Below, piece by piece: positions 15,784 to 22,642 of a stretch of DNA of 22,711 nucleotides. The position numbers were made by a program, and so were the translations under genes. This stretch comes from Ignavibacteria bacterium UBA6688 (GTDB lineage: Bacteria > Bacteroidota > Ignavibacteria > UBA10030): the NCBI GenBank assembly GCA_002454845.1, contig DKJQ01000161.1, positions 29,701 through 52,411 of the forward strand. The letters run 5' to 3'. Position 1 is the first letter of the stretch. Every line of letters begins with the position of its first letter. Under the pieces are notes generated by a model. The model was given only the letters and a program-made list of their open reading frames with translations, did not search any database and was not told the origin of the DNA.

Positions 15784-15838
15784 ACTAAGTCCTGAGTGAA
15801 TACATTCGGTGACGAATGTATAAATCGAAGGACTTAGT
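15784..15838. promoter_or_regulatory. Nested palindrome between sigma and anti-sigma genes
   Basis: Outer arms ACTAAGTCCT (15784-15793) and AGGACTTAGT (15829-15838) are perfect 10-base complements. Inside them ATACATTCG (15800-15808) and CGAATGTAT (15813-15821) form a 9-bp stem with loop GTGA. The outer 3' arm overlaps the last codons and stop of the sigma gene (stop at 15834-15836). As RNA this could fold into a long two-part hairpin that blocks or slows ribosomes or polymerase ahead of the anti-sigma gene. No T-run follows directly. Confidence 0.55.
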
Positions 15839-16436
15839 CTCTCTCTTCTGTTTTTATCAACCCGCGTTGCTTTGCGTATCCGTACAGTTGTTCCTGCAAT
15901 AATTTTCTTCCCCGGTGGAGCCTGGAGCGGACCGTCCCGATCGGCCGGTCGACAAACTCCGCGATCTCTTCATACGTCAGCCCTTCGATATCGCACAGGA
16001 TCACGACAGTCCGGAAATCATCCGGCAGGCTTTCCAGCGCCTTTGCCACCTCGTCCCCGAGGAGATTGCCGTACAGCTTTTCCTGAAGGTCGTTCGGATC
16101 GGAGGATTGTGCGCGGATCGAGTTGTAAAAATTCTCAACAGTTTCGTAATCAACCTTGTCCGGTTCCTTAACCTCTTTCCGGTATCGGTTGATGTAGGTA
16201 TTCTTCATGATCCGGAACAGCCAGGCGCGGATGTTCGTCCCCTGTTCGTACTTATCCCAGAAACGATAGGCTTTGAGATAGGTTTCCTGCAACAGGTCCC
16301 GCGCGTCATCCTCGTTTCCCGTTGTGCGAAGCGCGAAGTTATAGAGTACGTCCATGTGCGGAAGAGCTTCCGCCTCAAACTCCGCGTGCTTCTTCTTCGT
16401 GCTTCGGGAAAGAACCGCGAGAACAAGTGGAATCAT
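15834..16436 (-). CDS. ECF-type RNA polymerase sigma factor (RpoE-like)
   Basis: 200 residues. Region 2 spans about 25-90: MDVLYNFALRTTGNEDDARDLLQETYLKAYRF holds the core-binding and -10 recognising helices (split around 28-59), followed by NIRAWLFRIMKNTYINRYRK (68-87). Region 4 spans about 135-183: SLPDDFRTVVILCDIEGLTYEEIAEF and PIGTVRSRLHRGRKLLQEQL, the HTH that reads the -35 box. There is no region 1 or 3, as expected for ECF factors. It is cytoplasmic and should be held by the anti-sigma factor encoded next, from which it is separated by a structured 153-base spacer (or 99 bases with the longer anti-sigma start). The ATG at 16436 has AAAGGCG 5 bases upstream. A GGAAC-centred palindrome at 16525 may be part of an autoregulated promoter. 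Confidence 0.94.
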   Translation of the reverse strand: MIPLVLAVLSRSTKKKHAEFEAEALPHMDVLYNFALRTTGNEDDARDLLQETYLKAYRFWDKYEQGTNIRAWLFRIMKNTYINRYRKEVKEPDKVDYETVENFYNSIRAQSSDPNDLQEKLYGNLLGDEVAKALESLPDDFRTVVILCDIEGLTYEEIAEFVDRPIGTVRSRLHRGRKLLQEQLYGYAKQRGLIKTEERD

Positions 16437-16509
16437 GAATCGCCTTTCGTGCTCCCTCCAGGGAACATCCCTCGTTATCAGGCGGGAGAGAAGAATGGCG
16501 ACAGCACTC

Positions 16510-16537
16510 TCAACACGAAACCCCGGAACCTAGTTCC
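16510..16537 (-). promoter_or_regulatory. Possible ECF-type autoregulated promoter of the sigma operon
   Basis: On the minus strand GGAACT (16537-16532) matches the AAC-type -35 box of many ECF factors; 16 bases later is TGTTGA, only weakly like an ECF -10. GGAAC-CTA-GTTCC is also a perfect inverted repeat, so it could instead be a repressor site. Confidence 0.25.
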
Positions 16538-16736
16538 ATGATTGACGGTGCCCGGCAGGCTCCCCTCCCTGATTGGCAGGATGTCTCGGAATGGAGGAAC
16601 AACTCCACTGGAAACTTAACAAAATCGCATTATGATAGCAAGGATAGCAAGCATTCCCGGAATCGAGCGGTGCCCCAATCTCAAGAAAGCGGCACCCTTC
16701 CCTGGATCAGAGCTTATCTGGTTGGCCTCCTCGTCG

Positions 16737-16760
16737 CATCGTTCGACTCCGCTCACGATG
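16737..16760. repeat. Extragenic hairpin with CATCGT/ACGATG stem
   Basis: CATCGT and ACGATG form a 6-bp stem around a 12-base loop that itself is G/C rich. The text resembles short extragenic palindromes common in metagenome-derived genomes; only one copy is in this window. Confidence 0.35.
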
Positions 16761-16838
16761 ACGTTGTTTTTTCTCTGCAGCATTCCCCCCGGGGAAAAAA
16801 GGACACTCCCCCAATTCGCCCCCGCGAACGGATCGTTC

Positions 16839-18071
16839 TTACCGTTTCCTCAGGGTTTCGATATACGCCGCCGGGATCGGTTCATCGAGTTTGATCAAAG
16901 TGCTTTCCACAGCGCTGCCGCCCGCATCGATCTCCTCAAACGCGGCGTAGACACTCAGATCGCCGATATCCACAACCTTCGCGACCAGCTCCAGGACCCC
17001 GTCGTCGTTCCTCCGCTCGTCGATCGTGATGCCGATGTCGACGCGCAATTCAGGAGCCGTCTCGCTCGCCCGGAACGTGGCGTTGCGTACGATGATGTCG
17101 TACAGGTATTTCGTGTTGAAAGGGAGATGTTCGTAGATCGAGAGGTCCGTGGAGCGGTAGTCGCCGTTGGCCAGGGCGTACAGGGAAACAAGGAGTCCGA
17201 CAGCGTTGATCTTGCGAAGGAACATCTTTTCGCGGTCGTTGGCCCATCCCCCCGATTCGACGAGAAGGGTACTGGTGCCCCATTTCTGAATGTTATCGCC
17301 GAACGCGCGCGATTCGAACGTATCATCATACTTCGAGACATGTCCTTCAATGAACTGACTCATCACCGCGGCAAAGGTCGCCGCCAGATGTTTTGCCTGG
17401 CGCCGGCCGTCGTTGTCGGAACGCGACTCATCGAACGCCGGGGCAAGAAGGGCGATTGCGCTTACCTTTTTGGTGTTACCCACGGTGTACCGTGGGTCCT
17501 GGTCATGGAGGTTGAACCCAAACTGCGGGGCGTAGGTTTCACGAGCCCCCTTGAGGATGCGGGCCTCGGGAGTCTCCAGCCTCTGCGCGTCGCGGTTCAT
17601 GTCGATCATCTGCACTGTGCGGCGCTGGAAGCGTTCCGCGCCGTCTGGGTTGATCATCGGGATCATCCGAAGGGTCAGGTTCCGGCGGATGGTGGTGGTC
17701 ACAATGTGTTCCGGTGCGCGGGAAAAAAAGTTGAGAATGTCCATCAACGCCATCGTTGCCGTCGGCTCGTCGCCATGCATCTGCGACCAAAGGAGCACGG
17801 TGGTTGCCCCCGCGCCGAAGGTCAGGAGCGGGATCGTCCGCCCCTCTGCCGACTGGCCCAACGAAACGGTCGTCACCACCCCCTGATCCTGGAATGGCTT
17901 GACCCATCCCAGCATCTTGGCCTGGGTGAAGCGGCGGGTGGTTATGGAGGGAAGTTGATACTCTTCGTACGAATCGAATAGCTCCCGCCCGATTGTGGAG
18001 AGCAGCGGATGCTGACCGAAGGATGGCGTTGTGCTCATAACAAGAATCCAGAAAGTGATGAGTCGTTTCAT
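16839..18071 (-). CDS. Exported M14-family zinc carboxypeptidase
   Basis: 410 residues from ATG 18071, giving the signal peptide MKRLITFWILVMSTTPSFGQ; the open frame extends upstream to 18218 and an ATG at 18098 is possible, but those residues are not protein-like. M14 residues are clear: QMHGDEP with zinc ligands His99 and Glu102, NPDG at 141-144, the MNRDAQRLETPE segment with Asn159 and Arg160 for substrate carboxylate binding, FNLHDQ with the third ligand His189, and TLLVESGGW with the catalytic Glu272. The catalytic domain fills about 50-300; the last ~110 residues are a beta-rich tail (ELRVDIGITIDER, LVAKVVDIGD). It should trim C-terminal residues, or act as an endopeptidase or amidase on peptides or cell wall, in the periplasm. 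It is divergent from the BMC genes, sharing a 269-base upstream region. No strong ribosome site was seen. Confidence 0.92.
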   Translation of the reverse strand: MKRLITFWILVMSTTPSFGQHPLLSTIGRELFDSYEEYQLPSITTRRFTQAKMLGWVKPFQDQGVVTTVSLGQSAEGRTIPLLTFGAGATTVLLWSQMHGDEPTATMALMDILNFFSRAPEHIVTTTIRRNLTLRMIPMINPDGAERFQRRTVQMIDMNRDAQRLETPEARILKGARETYAPQFGFNLHDQDPRYTVGNTKKVSAIALLAPAFDESRSDNDGRRQAKHLAATFAAVMSQFIEGHVSKYDDTFESRAFGDNIQKWGTSTLLVESGGWANDREKMFLRKINAVGLLVSLYALANGDYRSTDLSIYEHLPFNTKYLYDIIVRNATFRASETAPELRVDIGITIDERRNDDGVLELVAKVVDIGDLSVYAAFEEIDAGGSAVESTLIKLDEPIPAAYIETLRKR

Positions 18072-18263
18072 GGTGCGATCGATGGTTGAAGTGCCCATTG
18101 TGGGAATGGTTCTGGAAAAACCGCTCCAAGATACGGCGAAATTCACTAAACCGCACCCGGGGAGGTTAACGGGGTGGGAGGATTTTCTTCCACCGTGAGC
18201 CGCGGGGATCCTGCCCAAGGCCGGAGTGTTCGTCTCCGCGGCGGGAGCATGCCACGGCGTGTA

Positions 18264-18292
18264 TTGACATTCAAAGGGTCATTCTTTATATT
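18264..18292 (+). promoter_or_regulatory. Strong sigma-70-type promoter for the BMC genes
   Basis: TTGACA (18264-18269), a 17-base spacer and TATATT (18287-18292) lie about 50 bases before the first BMC start. It has a perfect -35, a -10 one base from consensus and ideal spacing. The 48-base leader then ends in AAGGAG 8 bases before the ATG. Confidence 0.75.
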
Positions 18293-18340
18293 GGCGGCAG
18301 TTTGTGAGGCACAATTCATCATCTTTCAAGGAGACGCCCC

Positions 18341-18634
18341 ATGTCGGATATTTCCCTCGACGCGCTCGGAATGGTTGAAACCAAAGGGCTGGTCGGTGCA
18401 ATTGAAGCCGCGGATGCCATGGTGAAGGCCGCGAAAGTTACGCTTATCGGCAAGGAGCAGATTGGCGGCGGGTATGTCACCGTCATGGTGCGGGGGGATG
18501 TCGGAGCGGTGAAAGCAGCGACCGATGCCGGGGCGGCGGCGGCTCAGCGTGTGGGAGAACTGGTCTCCGTGCATGTGATCCCGCGTCCGCATAGCGACGT
18601 GGAAATGATTCTACCCAAACGACCTTCGAAGTAA
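18341..18634 (+). CDS. Bacterial microcompartment shell protein (BMC-H, PduA/EutM-like)
   Basis: 97 residues, the normal length for a single-domain hexameric tile. After a short lead (MSDISLD) the BMC fold begins with ALGMVETKGLVGAIEAADAMVKAAKVTLIGKEQIGGGYVTV (read as adjoining strands and helix, residues 8-48), then MVRGDVGAVKAATDAGAAAA and VHVIPRPHSDVEMIL. The central pore loop is IGGG (41-44), close to the KIGSG of PduA, so the tile should have a small polar pore for metabolites. Hexamers tile into the protein shell of a cytoplasmic microcompartment. It is first in the pair, with its own promoter and AAGGAG ribosome site, and is followed by a terminator-like hairpin before the second shell gene. 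No cargo enzymes, pentameric vertex protein or other shell genes lie in the window. Confidence 0.96.
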   Translation: MSDISLDALGMVETKGLVGAIEAADAMVKAAKVTLIGKEQIGGGYVTVMVRGDVGAVKAATDAGAAAAQRVGELVSVHVIPRPHSDVEMILPKRPSK

Positions 18635-18648
18635 CTTTCTGGAAACCT

Positions 18649-18691
18649 GAGGCCGTCCCAAAACGGTATTTTGGACGGCCTCGTGTTTTTC
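18649..18691 (+). terminator. Intrinsic-terminator-like hairpin between the two BMC genes
   Basis: GAGGCCGTCC (from 18649) pairs with GGACGGCCTC, extended by an A-run/T-run pairing next to the loop with one bulged C; it is followed by GTGTTTTT. A 10-bp GC-rich stem with a T-rich tail is the standard intrinsic form. It lies 15 bases after the first stop and ends about 13 bases before the next start, so it can reduce read-through to the second gene. Confidence 0.7.
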
Positions 18692-18703
18692 TTGCCCCCC
18701 TCT

Positions 18704-19261
18704 ATGATCGACTATTCGCTCGGGTTGGTTGAAACGAAAGGACTCATCGCCGCCATCGAAGCGGCGGACGCGATGGTGAAGACCGCGAACGTAGTCCTCG
18801 TGGGCAAAGAACGGACCGATCCGGCTATGATCACCATTAAGATTGTCGGAGATACGGCGGCGGTTCGCTCCGCGGTGGAAGCCGGGGCCGCTGCGGCCCA
18901 GCGTGTAGGACAGCTTGTTTCCAAGCACATCATCCCGCGTCCGGCCGAGGGGATAGAAGACCTGCTCTACGCCAAAAGCTCCCGTACCCGCGCAGAGACG
19001 GAGGCGTTACTGGCCGGAGAGTCTGCGCATGAGGCTGCAGACGAAGAGGAGGAACCGGTTGAGGAGGAAGATTATTCCATGCCGGAGGGGTTGAGCGGTG
19101 AGCAGCAGAAGTATTTTCAAGAACTTGATGGGATGACGGTCCACCAGCTTCGCTCGCATGCCCGCTCCCTGGAAGGTCTTTCCATTCACGGCCGGCAGAT
19201 CTCCAAGGCCAATAAGAAGCAACTGATCGACGAATTGCTGAAGGCAAAGTTTAAGGGGTAG
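18704..19261 (+). CDS. BMC-domain shell protein with acidic linker and C-terminal SAP/Rho-N-like domain (EutK-like layout)
   Basis: 185 residues from ATG 18704. Residues 3-83 are a BMC domain (YSLGLVETKGLIAAIEAADA onward, ending in KHIIPRP). The pore-loop position reads KERTDPAMITI (35-45), with the Asp-Pro seen in EutK rather than the Gly-rich loop of PduA-type tiles. Residues ~84-140 are a linker with an acidic run (DEEEEPVEEEDY, 113-124). Residues 141-182 (LDGMTVHQLRSHARSLEGL through KKQLIDELLKA) match the helix-extended-helix pattern of SAP and Rho N-terminal domains, which commonly bind nucleic acid. EutK also joins a BMC domain to a C-terminal HTH-like domain, so this could be a functional analogue with a different module. 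No ribosome site is seen before the ATG, and a terminator-like hairpin lies just upstream, suggesting low expression or coupling to the first gene. The domain call is by pattern, not by search. Confidence 0.88.
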   Translation: MIDYSLGLVETKGLIAAIEAADAMVKTANVVLVGKERTDPAMITIKIVGDTAAVRSAVEAGAAAAQRVGQLVSKHIIPRPAEGIEDLLYAKSSRTRAETEALLAGESAHEAADEEEEPVEEEDYSMPEGLSGEQQKYFQELDGMTVHQLRSHARSLEGLSIHGRQISKANKKQLIDELLKAKFKG

Positions 19262-19287
19262 AAGGAGGATTCTGCCTCATGTACACC

Positions 19288-19325
19288 AAAAGGGTCGGAC
19301 GATAAGTCCGGCCCTTTTGTATTTT
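19288..19325. terminator. Bidirectional intrinsic terminator
   Basis: Arms 19288-19300 and 19306-19318 form a 13-bp stem with one G-T pair and loop GATAA, flanked by an A-run on the left and TTTTGTATTTT on the right. It lies 27 bases after the second BMC gene and 48 before the end of the converging outer-membrane protein gene, so it can stop both. Confidence 0.8.
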
Positions 19326-19372
19326 CGGTAAAACCATCATCCCGCTTGACGGAGCAGGTCCTGCTATGGGAA

Positions 19373-21049
19373 TCAGAACGGTCGCACAAACCGGAAGACA
19401 AATTTTGCGTTCTCAGAACGGTCTGTCCTCCACACGAAGGCTAACCTCATCGATCCGCTCCGGTTTGACAGCCCGACCCCGACGTTGTGTTTGAAATCAT
19501 TCCAGCGAAGATCTTCAAAGCCCTCGGTCCATGACGCCTGCGGGGAAACCTCTCGGAAGTAGCCGGCATCCGAGAGGAGAATAAAGTTCAAGCCGCTCAT
19601 GAACGAGCTCGGCCAGAAATCGAGTTCCCCCAGGAAATCGCCGTTGATGATGTACTCCGCATTCAGGAGGATCATCCGGTTGCCAGCCTCGGATTTGAAC
19701 GGGAAGGCGTGGAGCGTACCGAGTCCGCCAGCCTCGAAGAGTTTTTGTGCCGGGATCACTCCTTCCGATGTCCCGACGCGGAGACGCACGTTGAAATTAT
19801 CGTACCGTCCCAAAGGCTGAAAGCGCCGCACGTCGAGCACGTACTGGTCGAAGCTGAATTCACCACCGAACCTTCGTTTCGCAAACTCGCCGGTCCCGTA
19901 GATGCTCCACCCTTCGGGGCCGCGGAGCGTTTTTTCGAAGGTGCTGAGTCCTGCCGACGCGAGAATGCTGGTCATCTCCCCATCGTTGATGAGGGGGTTC
20001 GGGCGGAACACCTTATTGCCGCCGAACAACGACCACTCGGTCCGGTTGTCGAGTGAGGAGTAACGGTCGCCAAGAAATTCCGCCTTCACCTGGAGGGTCA
20101 CATCATCCGTTTGCATGGCGTAGCCGGCATTGATGCCGTACCCCTCGCGGCCGAAGTAGTCGCGGTAATCTTCATGGATCAAAAATGCTGCAGCGGTGTT
20201 TTCCCCCTGGGAGATAATCCAGTGGTCTTTGGTTTCGGTAAGGCTGTGCCCCTCCACGCCGAGCTCAAGCAGATGCCCGTCGTCAACAAGGAACTGCCGA
20301 CTGAGTCCGAGGTTGCCGCGCCAGCGGTGGGACTTGAAGCCCCAACCGATTGAGCCGTAGACTGAGTAATCTTTCCAACCATCCCAGTAATACCGTTTTT
20401 CAGATCCGAGCCCGAGAAAGATTCCCTCGACGCGGTTGTAGCGGAAGATGAAATTATCGAGGTTGGTCGTCTCGCTCACCCAGGGCGCGTTCAGGCGGAA
20501 GGAGGAGCGCCGATACCGATCTTCGTCCTCACGGTAAGAGGAGGCTCTGGTGCTGGACCGGTCAATGTAGCCGTCGATGGTCGATCCCTCCTCCTCGAAG
20601 ATTTCACCGTTGATCACCTTTGCGTTGCCGGTGATCCAGGCCCCATCCTTCATATGCAGATCGCCCCCTACCACCAGTACATCCCCCTCAACCTTGCCAT
20701 AGATCGTCAGGTCGCCCCCCTTCACGATGACGTTCGAACGGATAATTTCATCTTCATTGATCCTGACGGTCCCCTCGTAGGTGACGCTCTTCTCGTCGCT
20801 GTCGATCTTGATTCCGCGTCTTGAGCGTCGCTTCAGGCTGTCAACGGAGAAGAGGTCTTTCTCTTCCCTGAGGGAAAGGCTCTTCCCTATTCTGGCGATG
20901 ACGTCCTCAACCATGGTGCCGATGCGCTCGCCCAGCTCTTCATGCCTGGTTTCGCGGGTTGTTTCCCTCTGTTTTGATTGAGCGTTGAGGGAAGAAAGGG
21001 TGACAAGCCATACCAAAAGAAAGGCCGTTGTGATTGTCCGCGTGTTCAT
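19373..21049 (-). CDS. Bactofilin-like solenoid fused to an Omp85/surface-antigen-type outer-membrane barrel
   Basis: 558 residues. A signal peptide covers 1-23 (ending SSLNAQ). A charged, probably helical segment follows (25-80). Residues ~88-162 show the short Gly-spaced repeats of a bactofilin/polymer-forming right-handed solenoid: VTYEGTVRINEDEII, SNVIVKGGDLTIYGKVEGDVLVVGGDL (split near 118) and ITGNAKVINGEIFEEEGSTIDG. The remaining ~370 residues are amphipathic strands with the GGLGTLHAFPFKSEAGNRMI block (split near the middle), similar to the last barrel strands of Omp85-type surface antigens, and the protein ends FRFVRPF with the C-terminal Phe used by BAM substrates. It should therefore be an outer-membrane barrel carrying a periplasmic solenoid. 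No POTRA domains are visible. GAGG lies about 8 bases before ATG 21049. It converges with the BMC genes and shares their terminator. Confidence 0.82.
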   Translation of the reverse strand: MNTRTITTAFLLVWLVTLSSLNAQSKQRETTRETRHEELGERIGTMVEDVIARIGKSLSLREEKDLFSVDSLKRRSRRGIKIDSDEKSVTYEGTVRINEDEIIRSNVIVKGGDLTIYGKVEGDVLVVGGDLHMKDGAWITGNAKVINGEIFEEEGSTIDGYIDRSSTRASSYREDEDRYRRSSFRLNAPWVSETTNLDNFIFRYNRVEGIFLGLGSEKRYYWDGWKDYSVYGSIGWGFKSHRWRGNLGLSRQFLVDDGHLLELGVEGHSLTETKDHWIISQGENTAAAFLIHEDYRDYFGREGYGINAGYAMQTDDVTLQVKAEFLGDRYSSLDNRTEWSLFGGNKVFRPNPLINDGEMTSILASAGLSTFEKTLRGPEGWSIYGTGEFAKRRFGGEFSFDQYVLDVRRFQPLGRYDNFNVRLRVGTSEGVIPAQKLFEAGGLGTLHAFPFKSEAGNRMILLNAEYIINGDFLGELDFWPSSFMSGLNFILLSDAGYFREVSPQASWTEGFEDLRWNDFKHNVGVGLSNRSGSMRLAFVWRTDRSENAKFVFRFVRPF

Positions 21050-21173
21050 AAGAATGCCTCGGGTCGATGGGGGTTGGAATCACTTCCACTTACGATGCTA
21101 CGCCGGGAAAGGTTGCAAAGCTTCAACCCAGCCCCCTTGCCCGGAAGAGCCTGAATCCGGCCTTTTTCTCAAA

Positions 21174-21202
21174 TTCACAAACAACAAGAAATTTCTTATA
21201 TT
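21174..21202 (+). promoter_or_regulatory. Candidate promoter of pdxJ
   Basis: TTCACA (21174-21179), a 17-base spacer and TATATT (21197-21202), each one base from consensus, end 46 bases before the pdxJ ATG. The surrounding sequence is A/T rich compared with the genes. Confidence 0.55.
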
Positions 21203-21248
21203 CCTCACACCAAATTCTTGACTACAGTATAAGGGCTACGAGGGAGTT

Positions 21249-21965
21249 ATGCGTTTAGCCATTAATATCGACCATATTGCTACACTTCGGAATGCCCGCG
21301 GGGGGAAAGAGCCGGACCCGATCGAGGGGGCCAAAATATGTGAGGAGGCCGGGGCGGAAGGGATTGTGTGCCACCTACGGGAGGATCGGAGGCACATCAA
21401 GGATGAGGACGTTTACTTATTGCGCCGGACAGTCAGGACGAAACTGGACCTGGAAATGGCGGCGACCGACGAGATCGTCGCGATCGCGCTCGAGGTCAAG
21501 CCGGATCTTGTGACCTTTGTCCCCGAGCGGCGACAGGAGCTGACCACCGAAGGAGGGCTCGATGTGCAGGCGGGCAAACAGCGGCTTCAGGATGTGATCA
21601 AAACATTTCATCAACAGAACATCGCTGTGAGTTTGTTTGTCGATCCCGTCTCCGCGCAGATTGAGGCCTCGAAGGAAATCGCCGCCGATTTCATCGAGAT
21701 CCATACCGGCGAGTACGCGGACGCGACCACGGAACGGGATCAGCGTACACAGCTCGCGCGGGTGCAGAAAGCGGCCCGTCTTGCGAAATCGTTCGGCTTG
21801 GGAGTCAACGCCGGTCACGGGTTGAACTACCTCAATATCGTGCCGGTGATTGCGATCCAGGAGATTGATGAAGTGAGCATTGGTCATGCGGTGATTTCCC
21901 GCGCACTCGTCGTCGGACTGGATCGTGCCGTGCGCGAGATGGGCGAGCTCGTGCAGGGCAGATAG
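21249..21965 (+). CDS. pdxJ: Pyridoxine 5'-phosphate synthase
   Basis: 238 residues, full length for PdxJ. The enzyme condenses 3-amino-2-oxopropyl phosphate with 1-deoxy-D-xylulose 5-phosphate to form pyridoxine 5'-phosphate, the last ring-forming step of the DXP-dependent vitamin B6 route, in the cytoplasm. Signature segments are MRLAINIDHIATLRNARGG at the start, GIVCHLREDRRHI (38-50; His42, Arg44, His49), LDLEMAAT with Glu69, VPERRQELTTEGGLDV (91-106), IEIHTGEYA, and VNAGHGLNY with His190, all matching the TIM-barrel active site. GAGGG stands 5 bases before the ATG. It has its own likely promoter, diverging from the barrel-solenoid gene; no other B6 genes are adjacent. It supplies the PLP precursor used by enzymes such as the trans-sulfuration enzyme at the left edge, but that is a general link, not an operon. 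Confidence 0.98.
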   Translation: MRLAINIDHIATLRNARGGKEPDPIEGAKICEEAGAEGIVCHLREDRRHIKDEDVYLLRRTVRTKLDLEMAATDEIVAIALEVKPDLVTFVPERRQELTTEGGLDVQAGKQRLQDVIKTFHQQNIAVSLFVDPVSAQIEASKEIAADFIEIHTGEYADATTERDQRTQLARVQKAARLAKSFGLGVNAGHGLNYLNIVPVIAIQEIDEVSIGHAVISRALVVGLDRAVREMGELVQGR

Positions 21966-22294
21966 TTTTTTCCTTCCTGTCGTTCTTCTTAAACGATTGT
22001 TTCTCACCGGAAAGTTTTTCCCACTCCGGGCAGATTAGGGTTGCGTGAAACCGCGTCAATCCTTACCTTATAAGACGCCATCGTTGAGCGCTGTCCCCCA
22101 AAAATCACGCTACTGTAAATGGCAGAGAAGGTCGGGATTCGGTGTCGGATCTCTGCAGGTTCATGGGACTCACAACCCCAATGGAGTTGGTCCTGCCGGC
22201 GAGCCTGCCCCACTCGCGTTTAACCTGCTGTGCCCCTCAAAATCCACGACCCTGTTTCGTTTCCCGAATTCCTTCTTGATCAAGGAGAGGCATC
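21966..22294. other. Spacer between pdxJ and the mscS-like gene
   Basis: About 330 bases with no supported gene. A weak multi-part fold is possible around 22160-22210 (GGAC/GTCC and CAAC/GTTG pairs), and the spacer ends in AAGGAG 8 bases before the next ATG. No terminator after pdxJ and no clear promoter boxes were seen; part of this may be a 5' leader. Confidence 0.4.
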
Positions 22295-22642
22295 ATGGCT
22301 TTTTTGAATGAAATGTATTTCGGGAATTCACTTCAGGCCTGGCTCACAGCCGCCGCTGTGGCGGCCGTTGTACTGATCATTCTGGGGATTGTCAAGAAGC
22401 TTCTGGTTGGGCGCCTCTCCCGCATGGCTGAGCAAACACCCACCGATGTTGACGACCTGATCGTGGAGCTCATCGGGCAAATCCGATGGTTTTTTCTTCT
22501 GATGATTTCGATTTACGCGGGATCGTTGTTCCTCACGGTACCGGAGGGACTTACACGCGTCATACAGAGTCTTCTGGTAATTTCGTTGTTGATCCAAGGG
22601 GCGCTGTGGGGGAACAAAATTATTACCTACTGGCTTGGCTAG
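22295..22642 (+). CDS. MscS-family mechanosensitive channel, N-terminal part ended by an in-frame amber codon
   Basis: 115 residues from ATG 22295, preceded by AAGGAG. Three membrane segments are visible: about 15-34 (AWLTAAAVAAVVLIILGIV), 66-83 (GQIRWFFLLMISIYAGSLFL) and 90-110 (VIQSLLVISLLIQGALWGN). Between the first and second is the QTPTDVDDLIVELI segment typical of the larger MscS-like channels. The frame stops at TAG 22640-22642 after ITYWLG, before the pore helix and the cytoplasmic MscS domain, so the product as read would not be a channel. The same frame continues after the TAG with family-like sequence. It is either a pseudogene, a sequence error, or a read-through case. A full protein would sit in the inner membrane and release solutes under osmotic downshift. 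Confidence 0.7.
   Translation: MAFLNEMYFGNSLQAWLTAAAVAAVVLIILGIVKKLLVGRLSRMAEQTPTDVDDLIVELIGQIRWFFLLMISIYAGSLFLTVPEGLTRVIQSLLVISLLIQGALWGNKIITYWLG

Larger units (their letters stand above)
16437..16838. other. Upstream region of the sigma operon and 3' flank of the M14 gene
   Basis: About 400 bases without a convincing gene. Near the sigma start are AGGGA-ACA-TCCCT (16460-16472) and GGAAC-CTA-GTTCC (16525-16537). A short extragenic hairpin lies at 16737-16760. The remainder is low in coding signal in all frames. Confidence 0.45.

Noticed and set aside
16632..17981. Long open frame (449 codons) on the plus strand
   Set aside because: It is antisense to the clear M14 carboxypeptidase, has no recognisable domain and is explained by GC-biased codon positions of the real gene.
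18341..19261. Part of a standard eut or pdu operon
   Set aside because: No ethanolamine or propanediol enzymes, vertex protein or cofactor genes are present in the window, and the pair is closed by a terminator.
21223..21234. TTGACT close to TATAAG as the pdxJ promoter
   Set aside because: The boxes are only 4 bases apart; the pair at 21174-21202 has correct spacing.
22083..22294. tRNA or riboswitch in the spacer before the mscS-like gene
   Set aside because: Short complementary stretches exist, but no cloverleaf or known riboswitch core could be drawn.
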